Shown here piece by piece: positions 44,728-52,478 of a DNA stretch of 64,000 nt; positions within the stretch are counted from its first letter, which is position 1, and each line of letters starts with the position of its first letter. Source of the stretch: PALSA-1003 sp963741315 (lineage in GTDB: Bacteria; Pseudomonadota; Gammaproteobacteria; Burkholderiales; Casimicrobiaceae); contig CAVUHK010000001.1 in NCBI GenBank assembly GCA_963741315.1, positions 1 through 64,000 on the forward strand. Direction: 5' to 3'. The translations under genes and the position numbers were made by a program. The notes under the pieces are model-generated. The model searched no databases, was not told where the DNA came from, and saw only the letters and a program-made list of their open reading frames with translations.

Positions 44728-45192
44728 CTATTGCTTGTGGGGCAGGCCGCCCGTCGAGCCCATGGCTTCGACATCGACGGAAACCAGGATCGAGCCGGCT
44801 TTCTCGAAGGTGAGGGTGAGGGGCACCTTGTCGCCGGGCTTCAGCGGTTGCTTGAGGTCGAACATCATCACGTGATAGCCGCCCGGCCTGAGCTCCAGCT
44901 TGCCGCCGGCAGGAACATCCATCGCCGTAATGGCGCGCATTTTCATGACTCCGCCATCCATGGCCATCTCGTGCATTTCGGTGCCGCCCGCGGCGGGCGA
45001 GGCGACCCCGATCAGCTTGTCGGAGGTCTTGCCGGTGTTTTCCACGACAAAGAATGCACCGCCAGTCTTCGCCCCCGGCGGCGTTGCCCGCGCAAACGGG
45101 TGATCGATCGAAAGCGATTTCAGCGTGTATTCGTGGGCCGTGGCGCCACCGGCCACGAGACAAAGTGTGGCGAACGCAAGAGCTGTTTTCAT
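44728..45192 (-). CDS. periplasmic copper chaperone PCu(A)C
   Basis: This is a 154-residue protein from ATG 45192 with AAGGA upstream, exported by a signal peptide to about residue 19 (GGATAHEY). The copper site follows the family rule H-x10-M-x21-H-x-M exactly: H74, M85, H107 and M109. PCu(A)C carries Cu(I) to the Cu(A) centre of cytochrome c oxidase, together with Sco. The nearby ctaA gene on the same strand supports a role in oxidase assembly. No sco gene is seen in the window. Confidence 0.94.
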   Translation of the reverse strand: MKTALAFATLCLVAGGATAHEYTLKSLSIDHPFARATPPGAKTGGAFFVVENTGKTSDKLIGVASPAAGGTEMHEMAMDGGVMKMRAITAMDVPAGGKLELRPGGYHVMMFDLKQPLKPGDKVPLTLTFEKAGSILVSVDVEAMGSTGGLPHKQ

Positions 45193-45293
45193 GCTGCGGA
45201 TCCTTCGCGTCATTCCAGAAACCCGGCACCGCGCCAAACACCGCGCGATGCACGACTACCCGCCGACGTCGCTCAGAAGCGCGCGTCGGTGGT

Positions 45294-45680
45294 TCAGACC
45301 GGGAATGTGGACGCGGGAGGACCGCGCGAAGGCGGGAGTAGAACAGGCGCAGCCGCGACTGCAGTGCGCTCTGGCATCGGCGCGAGAACCGCGCCGACCG
45401 AGGGTTCGAACGCCGGCGCGGCGACGGGCGGCAATACAGCCGCCGCCGCGGATCCACCCGGACAGTACGCGCAATGCGCCATCGGCCGATGGTCGCCGGG
45501 CGCGACCGGCGCGGTCGCGGGCAAGCGCCTGTCCAGCTGCGTCGCCTGCGTCCTGCCGGCCACCGTACAGACATCGCCCGGACCGCTGCCTGGCTGTGTC
45601 GCCGCGTATGCGGCGAATGGCGCGAGCGCCTGCAGCAGGCCGGCAGCGATTGCGATCCAGCGGCGGAAACGGCGTTTCAT
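45294..45680 (-). CDS. DUF2946 family protein
   Basis: This is a 128-residue exported protein from ATG 45680. A signal-like helix (RRWIAIAAGLLQALAPFAAYA) is followed by a Pro/Ala-rich segment holding HCAYCPGG. The HCxxC motif is typical of DUF2946 proteins found next to copper and TonB-receptor genes and might bind copper. A TACAAT -10-like hexamer lies ten bases upstream of the ATG, so the message may have a very short leader. It is the first gene of the copper-related run; PCu(A)C starts 101 bases downstream. Confidence 0.78.
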   Translation of the reverse strand: MKRRFRRWIAIAAGLLQALAPFAAYAATQPGSGPGDVCTVAGRTQATQLDRRLPATAPVAPGDHRPMAHCAYCPGGSAAAAVLPPVAAPAFEPSVGAVLAPMPERTAVAAAPVLLPPSRGPPASTFPV

Positions 45681-45751
45681 CGCGAAGCATTGTACACAAA
45701 CAGTGCCGGAGCGAAGGGGCACGGGCCTGGCGTACCACGCATGCGCCGTCG

Positions 45752-45807
45752 TTGACAGCGACCACGCGACAAGGTTGAATGCGGTCAGACCACCGTACCA
45801 GGTGGTC
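45752..45807 (+). promoter_or_regulatory. promoter and operator of the TRAP operon
   Basis: Perfect -35 TTGACA (45752-45757), a 17-base spacer and TTGAAT (45775-45780) precede a perfect inverted repeat GACCACC-N6-GGTGGTC (45788-45807). The repeat falls at the expected start of transcription. It resembles GntR-family operators, but no regulator gene is adjacent. Confidence 0.6.
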
Positions 45808-45880
45808 GATGCGCAACGCGGACGCCGCCTTTTCGAGGACGCCGCGAACGCGTCTGGAACACCACCTCCAGGAGGAGACC

Positions 45881-46870
45881 ATGTTTGCACTTATTCGCGC
45901 CCTCGCGCGTTCCATGGCTGTCGCAGGCCTTGCACTTTCCATCAATGCCTTTGCCCAACCCATCACGCTGCACGGCGCGGTGCAGTTCAACGACGACCAC
46001 GCCTTCAATCGTGCGCTGGTGAAATTCCAGGAGCTGACCGCGAAGTACTACGGCAAGCCGATCAATTTCGTGCTGCACAAGAACAGCGAGCTGGGGCTGG
46101 AGAAGGACTACTTCGCTTTCATGAACCAGGGCATCTCGGTCGACTACGGGATCGTGTCGCCCGCGCACATGTCGACGTTCTCGAAGGCCGCCCCGTTCAT
46201 CGACGCGCCGTTCCTGTTCCGCGATCTCGACCATTGGAACAAGGTGCTCGACGCCGACACCTTGAAGCCGATTGCCGACGAAGTGTCCGCAAAGGGCGAC
46301 GTCATGCTGATCGGTTTCGCCGGCGGTGGCACGCGCAACATCTTCGCCAACAAGCCGGTGCGCAACCTGGCCGATATGAAGGGCCTCAAGGTCCGCGTGC
46401 AGGGCGCGCCGATCTGGAGCAAGACCTTCGCCGCGGTCGGCATGTCGCCGACGGTGATCGCCTACGACGAGATCTACAACGCGATCCAGAACGGCGTCAT
46501 CAGCGCCGGCGAGAATGAAGCGGCCGGCGTCGAGGCGATGAAGTTCTACGAAGTCGGCCCGAACCTCAACATGACGCAGCACGCCATCACCATCCGGCCG
46601 ATCTGCTTCTCGGGCAAGACCTTCAAGAAGCTGCCCGCCGATCTGCAGGCGGCGATCCTCAAGGCCGGCAAGGAAGCGGGAATCTACGGGCGCCAGATCG
46701 AGTCGGGCGAAGACCAGAAGAAGCTCGAAGCGATGCAAGCGGCAGGCAAGCTCAAGATGATCCCGTTCGCCGATCGCGCGCAGATGAAGAAGCTCGCCGA
46801 TCCGGTGATGGCCGACTACGCGAAGGAAATCGGCGCGGACGCCATCTACAACAAGATCAATTCGATGTAG
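45881..46870 (+). CDS. dctP: TRAP transporter substrate-binding protein (DctP type)
   Basis: This is a 329-residue protein from ATG 45881 with GGAGGAG seven bases upstream and a signal peptide to about residue 26 (NAFAQPITLHG). The family blocks include ELGLEKDYFAFMNQGISVDYG, AAPFIDAPFLFRDLDHWNKVL, NKPVRNLADMKGLKVRVQG and IYNAIQNGVISAGENE. The Arg in KVRVQ is the usual carboxylate-binding residue, so the ligand is probably an organic acid. It is the first gene of a TRAP operon. A terminator-like hairpin separates it from dctQM. Confidence 0.93.
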   Translation: MFALIRALARSMAVAGLALSINAFAQPITLHGAVQFNDDHAFNRALVKFQELTAKYYGKPINFVLHKNSELGLEKDYFAFMNQGISVDYGIVSPAHMSTFSKAAPFIDAPFLFRDLDHWNKVLDADTLKPIADEVSAKGDVMLIGFAGGGTRNIFANKPVRNLADMKGLKVRVQGAPIWSKTFAAVGMSPTVIAYDEIYNAIQNGVISAGENEAAGVEAMKFYEVGPNLNMTQHAITIRPICFSGKTFKKLPADLQAAILKAGKEAGIYGRQIESGEDQKKLEAMQAAGKLKMIPFADRAQMKKLADPVMADYAKEIGADAIYNKINSM

Positions 46871-46887
46871 CTGCTGGTCCGTTCTGC

Positions 46888-46923
46888 GTCCGGCGGAGGC
46901 GACGTCTCCGCCGGACTTCTTTT
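46888..46923 (+). terminator. intercistronic terminator between dctP and dctQ
   Basis: GTCCGGCGGAG (46888-46898) pairs perfectly with CTCCGCCGGAC (46906-46916) around a 7-base loop, followed by TTCTTTT. It lies 17 bases past the dctP stop and 22 before dctQ. It would let most transcripts end after dctP, giving excess receptor over permease. Confidence 0.85.
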
Positions 46924-46944
46924 GCCGTTCCGCCTGGAGATCGC

Positions 46945-47469
46945 ATGCGCCGCCTCATCGATGCGTACTATCGCCTGCTCAACTTGCTGCTGGGCGCAAG
47001 CGTGGGAATTCTGGTGGTGCCCGTGACGATCCAGATGATTTCGCGCTTCACTCAGCTCATTCCGGCCTGGATCTGGACCGAGGAACTTGCGCGCTTCCTG
47101 TTCATCTGGATGGTGATGCTCGGGGCGATGATCGCGGTGCGCGACGGTACTCACTTCGACGTCGACGTGTGGCCGGAGCTGCCACCCCGGGCCAACGCGA
47201 TCCTGCGCATCGTCTCTATGGTGTGTGTGCTCGTCTTTGCGCTGATGTTCGTCTGGTACGGCATCAAGTTCGTGCAGTTCGGCTGGGACCAGACTTCGGA
47301 ACTCGCGGATCTGCCGATGACCTGGATCTTCATTGCCTGGCCGCTGACGGGCGTCACGTGGTTGCTGTTCGGCGGCGAACGACTGCTGGCGGACCTGCAT
47401 ATCATGCGCCACGGACACGGACCGGACGACCCACCACCGCGGGTGCTCGCGCAGGGCAGCGTGGTATGA
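46945..47469 (+). CDS. dctQ: TRAP transporter small permease (DctQ)
   Basis: This is a 174-residue membrane protein with four helices. It has the DctQ features LLLGASVGILVVPVTIQMISRFT and WIWTEELARFLFIWMVMLGAMIAVRDGTHFDVD. It is the small, non-transporting subunit that pairs with DctM. GGAG lies upstream of ATG 46945. Its stop overlaps the start of dctM by the classical ATGA, so the two are translated together. Confidence 0.93.
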   Translation: MRRLIDAYYRLLNLLLGASVGILVVPVTIQMISRFTQLIPAWIWTEELARFLFIWMVMLGAMIAVRDGTHFDVDVWPELPPRANAILRIVSMVCVLVFALMFVWYGIKFVQFGWDQTSELADLPMTWIFIAWPLTGVTWLLFGGERLLADLHIMRHGHGPDDPPPRVLAQGSVV

Positions 47470-48785
47470 CAGGCGCGGCCCTCACGCCGGCGGTCGCGGC
47501 GATGTGGCTCTTCGGCGCGTTCTTCCTGCTGATGATCCTGCGCGTGCCCGTGGCATTCGCGCTCGGCCTCGCCTGTCTGCCGGTGCTGTTCATCGAACCG
47601 CGACTCTCGCCGATGGTCGTGTTCAACACGACCTTCAAGGCGTACAACTCGTTCATCCTGCTGGCGGTGCCGTTTTTCCTTTTGACCGCCAATCTCATGA
47701 ACGTAGGCGGCATCACCGATCGGCTGGTCACACTGTCGCGGACGATGGTCGGCAATTTTCCGGGCGCGCTGGCGCAGATCAACGTGCTGCTTTCGGTGTT
47801 CTTCGCCGGCATCTCCGGGTCGTCGACCGCCGACGCGGCGAGCCAGGGAAAGATCTTCATCGAAGCGCAGGTCAAGGAGGGCTACGACCTGTCGTTCTCG
47901 ATCGCGATCACGGCGGTGTCGGCGGTGCTCGCGGTGATCATCCCGCCGTCGATCCTGATGGTGGTCTGGGGCGGCGTATTGCAGGTGTCGATCGGAGCGT
48001 TGTACCTCGCCGGAGTGATCCCCGGCCTGCTGATCGGGCTGGCGCAGATGGCAACCGTGCACGTCTATGCCAAGGTGCGCCACTACCCGACCTATCCGCG
48101 CGCGACGTTCAGGGAGTTCGTAACCGCGGCGCTGGTTTCGGTCCCGGCGCTGATGACTCCATTCATCATCGTCGGCGGCATTCTGCTGGGCTGGTTCACT
48201 TCCACCGAGTCTGCAGCGGCGGCGGTTCTGTATGCCGCGGTGCTGTCGATCTTCTTCTATCGCGAGATGGACGCGAAGAAGTTGTGGGACTGCCTGCTCG
48301 AGACCGGCAAGCTGTCGGCGATCGCGCTGTTCTGCGTCGGCACGGCGTCGGTGTTCGGCTGGCTGCTTGCCTATTTCCAGATTCCCAAGGCGCTCCTGGA
48401 GAACGTCACGTCCTGGGGACTGGGCCAGATCGGCGTCGGATTCTTCATCGTGTTCGTGTTCCTCGTCGTCGGTTGCTTCCTCGACGCCATCCCCGCGATC
48501 ATCATCGTCGGCACCACGTTGCAGCCGCTGGCGGCATCGGTTCAGATGCATCCCGTGTCGTTCGCGATCATCAGCATCGTGGCGCTCGCGTTCGGTCTGG
48601 TCACACCGCCGTACGGGCTGTGCCTGATGATTTCGTGTGCCATCGCCAAGGTCCGATTGCGTTTCGCGCTCAAGGACACGATGATCATGCTCGTGCCGAT
48701 GCTGGCGGTGCTGGCGGCGATGGTCGTCTGGCCGGAGATTCCGCTGCTGTTGCCGCGCCTGCTGCGGCCCGAGTTCCTCAAGTAG
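47466..48785 (+). CDS. dctM: TRAP transporter large permease (DctM)
   Basis: This 439-residue inner-membrane protein has about 12 helices and is the sodium-coupled translocating subunit. Family signatures are seen: VVFNTTFKAYNSFILLAVPFFLLTANLM, VFFAGISGSSTADAAS, VIIPPSILMVVWGGV and FGLVTPPYGLCLMISCAIAK. The start ATG 47466 overlaps the dctQ stop. The ligand comes from DctP. A TauD-type dioxygenase follows 10 bases downstream and probably acts on the imported compound. Confidence 0.95.
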   Translation: MTGAALTPAVAAMWLFGAFFLLMILRVPVAFALGLACLPVLFIEPRLSPMVVFNTTFKAYNSFILLAVPFFLLTANLMNVGGITDRLVTLSRTMVGNFPGALAQINVLLSVFFAGISGSSTADAASQGKIFIEAQVKEGYDLSFSIAITAVSAVLAVIIPPSILMVVWGGVLQVSIGALYLAGVIPGLLIGLAQMATVHVYAKVRHYPTYPRATFREFVTAALVSVPALMTPFIIVGGILLGWFTSTESAAAAVLYAAVLSIFFYREMDAKKLWDCLLETGKLSAIALFCVGTASVFGWLLAYFQIPKALLENVTSWGLGQIGVGFFIVFVFLVVGCFLDAIPAIIIVGTTLQPLAASVQMHPVSFAIISIVALAFGLVTPPYGLCLMISCAIAKVRLRFALKDTMIMLVPMLAVLAAMVVWPEIPLLLPRLLRPEFLK

Positions 48786-48795
48786 GAGGCGTGCC

Positions 48796-49689
48796 ATGCA
48801 GACCAGGCCATTGCCTGACGGGTTCGGAGCCGAGGCGACGGGAATCGACCTCGCGCAACCACTCTCGCAAGCGGCGTTCGACGACATCGAGCGCCTGTTT
48901 TTCGCATCCCAGGTGCTGGCGCTGCGCGGCCAGCGGCTGACGCCTACCCAGTATGTCGCCTTCGCGCGTCGCTTCGGTCCGCCCGAGCCGCACGTCATCG
49001 ACCAGTTCCATCATCCCGAGGAGTCCAACATCCTCATCCTGTCCAATCGCCGTCGCGATGGACAGCCGATCGGACTCGCCGACGCGGGCTCGTACTTCCA
49101 CACCGATTACTCGTACCTGCAGGTGCCGGCGCGCGCGACCATGCTCTACTCGATCGAGGTGCCCAAGGTCGGCGGCAACACGCTGTTTGCCGACCAGTAT
49201 GCCGCGTATGACGGGCTGTCCGAGGCGATGAAAAAGCGCATCGAAACGCTGGTCGGGATCCATCACTACGGCAATCGCAAGGTTGCCGACGAAATGAGCC
49301 GCACGGCAGCCTCGCCGCTGACAGATGAGCAGAAAGCGAAGATGCCGCTGATCACTCACCCGATCGTACGTCCGCACCCGGTCACCGGGCGCAAGGCGCT
49401 CTATGCGGTATCGGGCAGTTCGTATGGCATCGTCGGCATGCCCGGCGACGAAGCGCTGGCGCTGCTCGACGAACTCGCTGCGCACGCGACGCAGCCGAAA
49501 TACGTGCACAGCTATGCCTACCAGCCCGGCGATGTCCTGATCTGGGACAACGCGTCGCTGCTGCATTCTGCGACGTTGACCGACCCCGACGATCCGCGCA
49601 CCCTGTGGCGAATCACCATCAAGGAACCGTCGACCAAGCTCGACGCGCTGGAAGTGCTGGCGCCGACGTTTGCGTCGCACACGATGTAG
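48796..49689 (+). CDS. TauD/TfdA family dioxygenase
   Basis: This 297-residue Fe(II)/2-oxoglutarate-dependent enzyme has the facial triad H102, D104 (FHTDYSY) and H257 (LLHSAT). R272 (TLWRIT) binds the 2-oxoglutarate carboxylate. Family members release sulfite from taurine or open phenoxy-acids; here the imported TRAP ligand is the natural candidate substrate. It is the last gene of the TRAP operon (10 bases after dctM). The exact substrate is unknown. Confidence 0.93.
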   Translation: MQTRPLPDGFGAEATGIDLAQPLSQAAFDDIERLFFASQVLALRGQRLTPTQYVAFARRFGPPEPHVIDQFHHPEESNILILSNRRRDGQPIGLADAGSYFHTDYSYLQVPARATMLYSIEVPKVGGNTLFADQYAAYDGLSEAMKKRIETLVGIHHYGNRKVADEMSRTAASPLTDEQKAKMPLITHPIVRPHPVTGRKALYAVSGSSYGIVGMPGDEALALLDELAAHATQPKYVHSYAYQPGDVLIWDNASLLHSATLTDPDDPRTLWRITIKEPSTKLDALEVLAPTFASHTM

Positions 49690-49720
49690 TCCGGCCGTTT
49701 TGCGGCGCGATCGTTTCGGG

Positions 49721-49750
49721 TTAGACTGAATCGATCCGTCCGCCTATTTA
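49721..49750 (+). promoter_or_regulatory. weak promoter candidate upstream of the metal-uptake genes
   Basis: TTAGAC (49721-49726) and TATTTA (49745-49750) are 18 bases apart, just upstream of the small exported protein. I saw no clear Zur palindrome here. Confidence 0.3.
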
Positions 49751-49761
49751 GTATCGATCAC

Positions 49762-50088
49762 TTGATCGCCGCCAGACACCGCCCGTTCGTCGCGCTGCTC
49801 TTTGCATTGTTGCTGCTCGGCATGCAGCAGCAGGTGCAGGTGCACGCGTTGCAGCACCTGGGCAGTCTTTTGCATGCCCGCCAGGACACGGGGTTGCAGG
49901 CGCCGATCGCCGATGCGCCATGCCTGGAGTGCGCGCTGCTGGCAGGCGGCACGTCGACCGCTGTTAACAGCCATGCCGCCGTTGCCGCAGTCGCGGTCGT
50001 CGGCGATCGATTCCACCCGGCGGTCGCGTTCCGGCATCTCGCTGCGCCGTCGTACTACTCCAGCCGCGCCCCTCCCTCGCTCCTCTAG
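49762..50088 (+). CDS. small exported protein upstream of the metal-uptake genes
   Basis: This is a 108-residue protein; the only start in the frame is TTG 49762, without a good ribosome-binding site. It has a signal-like hydrophobic N-terminus (FVALLFALLLLGMQQQ) followed by His-containing segments and a CLECALLAGG motif. It resembles DUF2946-like and other short exported proteins found next to metal transporters, but I cannot name a family. It lies 64 bases upstream of the outer-membrane protein. The CxxC could bind a metal or form a disulfide. Coding status is likely, not certain. Confidence 0.5.
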   Translation: MIAARHRPFVALLFALLLLGMQQQVQVHALQHLGSLLHARQDTGLQAPIADAPCLECALLAGGTSTAVNSHAAVAAVAVVGDRFHPAVAFRHLAAPSYYSSRAPPSLL

Positions 50089-50152
50089 CGTCCGCATGGC
50101 GTGCCGTCGTCGATGACGGCACTTTGCATGGCATGACCCGAGGAGCATCAAC

Positions 50153-51562
50153 GTGTCCAATTCGTTCTGGGCGTCCGGCGCACTGGCGCTGGCGCTGCTC
50201 ACGCCGACCCTGGCGGTGGCAGCAAGCGATGCCGATCTCGCGGACATCCGCGACCAGATTCGGCAGCTGAAGGAAAACTACGAAGCGCGCATCCAGGCCC
50301 TCGAGCAGCGCCTGAAGGACGCCGAGGCGCGCACGACGTCACCGCCTGGCGCGGCCGCGACCGCGCCGCCCGCAGCGCCGCCACCCGCGCCGGTTGCAGC
50401 GGCCCCCGCGCCTGCATCTTCAACCGCCGCCGGCATTGCGGCTTTCAATCCCGCGATCTCGGCGGTGCTGCAAGGGACTTATGGCAATTTCTCGCAGGAC
50501 CCGAACAAATACGCCCTGAGCGGATTCGCACCCAGCGGCGACATCGCGCCGGGCAAGCGCGGATTCAGCCTCGGCGAATCCGAGCTCGCGATCTCGGCCA
50601 GCGTCGACGACAAGTTCTACGGCAACCTCATCGTGTCGCTCACGCCGGAGAACACGCTGTCGGTCGAAGAAGCGTACGGGTTGTACACCGGCGCCGGCAA
50701 TGGCCTCGCGCCGAAATTCGGCCGCTTCTTCTCGGGGCTGGGCTACCTTAACGACCAGCACCAGCACGTGTGGGACTTCGTCGATGCGCCGCTGGTGTAC
50801 CAGGCCTTCCTCGGCGGGCAGTACGACGTCGACGGCGTGCAGCTCAAGTGGCTGGCACCTACCGACCAGTTCCTGGAATTCGGCGCGGAACTCGGCAGCG
50901 GCGAAGGCTTTCCGGGCACGTCGCTCAACAAGAACGGTATCGGCTCGGGTATCGTCTATGTCCATACCGGCGGCGACATCGGTGCGAGCAACAGCTGGCG
51001 CGCCGGCCTGTCGTACCTGCAAACGCGCGCGCGGAACCGCGACTACTCTCAGGCCGACATCCACGGCAACGACGCGCAGGTGGGATTCTCCGGCAGCAGC
51101 AAGCTCGCGGTTGCCGACTTCGTGTGGAAGTACGCGCCCAACGGCAACGCGCAGGACACCAACTTCAAGCTTCAGGCCGAGTACTTCTGGCGCCGCGAGA
51201 GCGGCGATTTCACTTACGACCGCGACGGTTCTCTGGGGCTCACCAACACCTCGAACTACGGCGCGCGGCAAAGCGGCTTCTACGTCCAGGGCGTCTACCA
51301 GTTCATGCCGACCTGGCGTGTCGGCGCGCGCTACGACTACCTCATCCCGGGCAACGTCGACTACGGGACCAACGCCGCGTACCTGGTCAATCCGTCGTTC
51401 CGCCCGCAACGCTCGACCGTGATGCTCGACTGGACGCCGTCCGAGTTCAGCCGTTTCCGCCTGCAATACGCACAGGCCAAACTGCGCGAAGGCATCACCG
51501 ACAACGAATTCTTCCTGCAATACATCCTGACGCTGGGCGCGCACGGCGCCCACAAATACTAG
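50153..51562 (+). CDS. outer-membrane beta-barrel protein (zinc-operon associated)
   Basis: This is a 469-residue protein from GTG 50153, preceded by CGAGGAG. A signal peptide (to about residue 23) is followed by a short coiled coil (DLADIRDQIRQLKENYEARIQALEQRL), then a Pro/Ala linker and a ~360-residue barrel with porin-like strands (GFSLGESELAISASVDDKFYGNLIVSL, ARYDYLIPGNVDYGTN, FFLQYILTLGAH). A coiled-coil-plus-barrel plan is usual for phosphate-selective (OprP/OprO-like) and related porins. Next to a ZnuA-type receptor it probably admits metal ions or chelates. Confidence 0.82.
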   Translation: MSNSFWASGALALALLTPTLAVAASDADLADIRDQIRQLKENYEARIQALEQRLKDAEARTTSPPGAAATAPPAAPPPAPVAAAPAPASSTAAGIAAFNPAISAVLQGTYGNFSQDPNKYALSGFAPSGDIAPGKRGFSLGESELAISASVDDKFYGNLIVSLTPENTLSVEEAYGLYTGAGNGLAPKFGRFFSGLGYLNDQHQHVWDFVDAPLVYQAFLGGQYDVDGVQLKWLAPTDQFLEFGAELGSGEGFPGTSLNKNGIGSGIVYVHTGGDIGASNSWRAGLSYLQTRARNRDYSQADIHGNDAQVGFSGSSKLAVADFVWKYAPNGNAQDTNFKLQAEYFWRRESGDFTYDRDGSLGLTNTSNYGARQSGFYVQGVYQFMPTWRVGARYDYLIPGNVDYGTNAAYLVNPSFRPQRSTVMLDWTPSEFSRFRLQYAQAKLREGITDNEFFLQYILTLGAHGAHKY

Positions 51563-51572
51563 GAGCCAACTC

Positions 51573-52478
51573 ATGAGACCGCATCTGCAATGGTTATGCG
51601 CGGTGATGTTTGCGGCGTGGGCCGTGCCGGCCAGCGCCGCGCTCAGCGTATTCGCGACGGTGCCCGAATGGGGCGCGCTGGTTGAGGAACTGGGCGGCGA
51701 CAAGGTGAAGATCTACACAGCGACCAACGCGCTGCAGGATCCGCACCATGTCGAGGCCAAGCCCAGCCTGATTGCGCGTGCACGCGGCGCCGATCTTGTT
51801 GTCGCGACCGGCGCCGAACTCGAGATCGGCTGGCTGCCGCTGGTGCTGCAACAGGCAGGCAATCCGAAAGTGCAGCCTGGCAAGCCCGGATACTTCGAGG
51901 CAGCGACTTTCGTGACCTTGCTCGACAAACCGACGCGCCTGGATCGCGCCGACGGCGACGTCCACGCCGCGGGCGATCCGCACATCCAGACCGATCCGCG
52001 CAACATCGCCAAGGTCGCCGCACCGCTCGCGGCGCGACTTGCCGAACTCGACCCGGAGAACGCTGCGTTCTACCAGGCGCGCTACAAAGCTTTCGTCGAT
52101 CGCTGGACCGCGGCCATTGCCAATTGGGATAAGCAGGCTGCGCCGCTCAAGGGTGTGCCCATCGTCGTTCAGCACAAGGCCTTCACCTATCTGATCGCGT
52201 GGACCGGCTTGAAGGAAGTGGCCACGCTCGAGCCCAAGCCCGGCGTCGAACCAACGACGTCGCACCTGGGCGAAGTGCTGGCGACCTTGCAGCGCACACC
52301 CGCGAAGATGGTGCTGCGCGCGGCGTACCAGAGCGACCGCGCGTCGCAGTGGATCGCCGAACGCGCAAAGATCAACGCGGTAACGCTCCCCTTCACCGTG
52401 GGCGGCACCGAGCAGGCCAAGGACCTCTACGGGCTCTTCGACGACACCATCGCCCGGCTGCTGAAAGGCGCACAGTGA
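51573..52478 (+). CDS. znuA: metal ABC transporter substrate-binding protein (ZnuA-like)
   Basis: This is a 301-residue protein with a signal peptide to about residue 22 (AVPASAALSVF). It belongs to cluster A-I metal receptors. The first metal histidines are H58-H59 in DPHHVEAKPS, a second is H137 in GDPHIQTDP, and QHKAFTYLIAWTGL supplies a further His. The His-rich loop of E. coli ZnuA is missing. The 3' end overlaps the permease gene by four bases. Zinc is the best guess; manganese is possible. Confidence 0.9.
   Translation: MRPHLQWLCAVMFAAWAVPASAALSVFATVPEWGALVEELGGDKVKIYTATNALQDPHHVEAKPSLIARARGADLVVATGAELEIGWLPLVLQQAGNPKVQPGKPGYFEAATFVTLLDKPTRLDRADGDVHAAGDPHIQTDPRNIAKVAAPLAARLAELDPENAAFYQARYKAFVDRWTAAIANWDKQAAPLKGVPIVVQHKAFTYLIAWTGLKEVATLEPKPGVEPTTSHLGEVLATLQRTPAKMVLRAAYQSDRASQWIAERAKINAVTLPFTVGGTEQAKDLYGLFDDTIARLLKGAQ

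Noticed and set aside
43745..45574. 609-residue fusion in the copper region
   Set aside because: Its first ~285 residues are out-of-frame reading of the PCu(A)C and DUF2946 genes. The signal peptide of the real protein begins at 44719.
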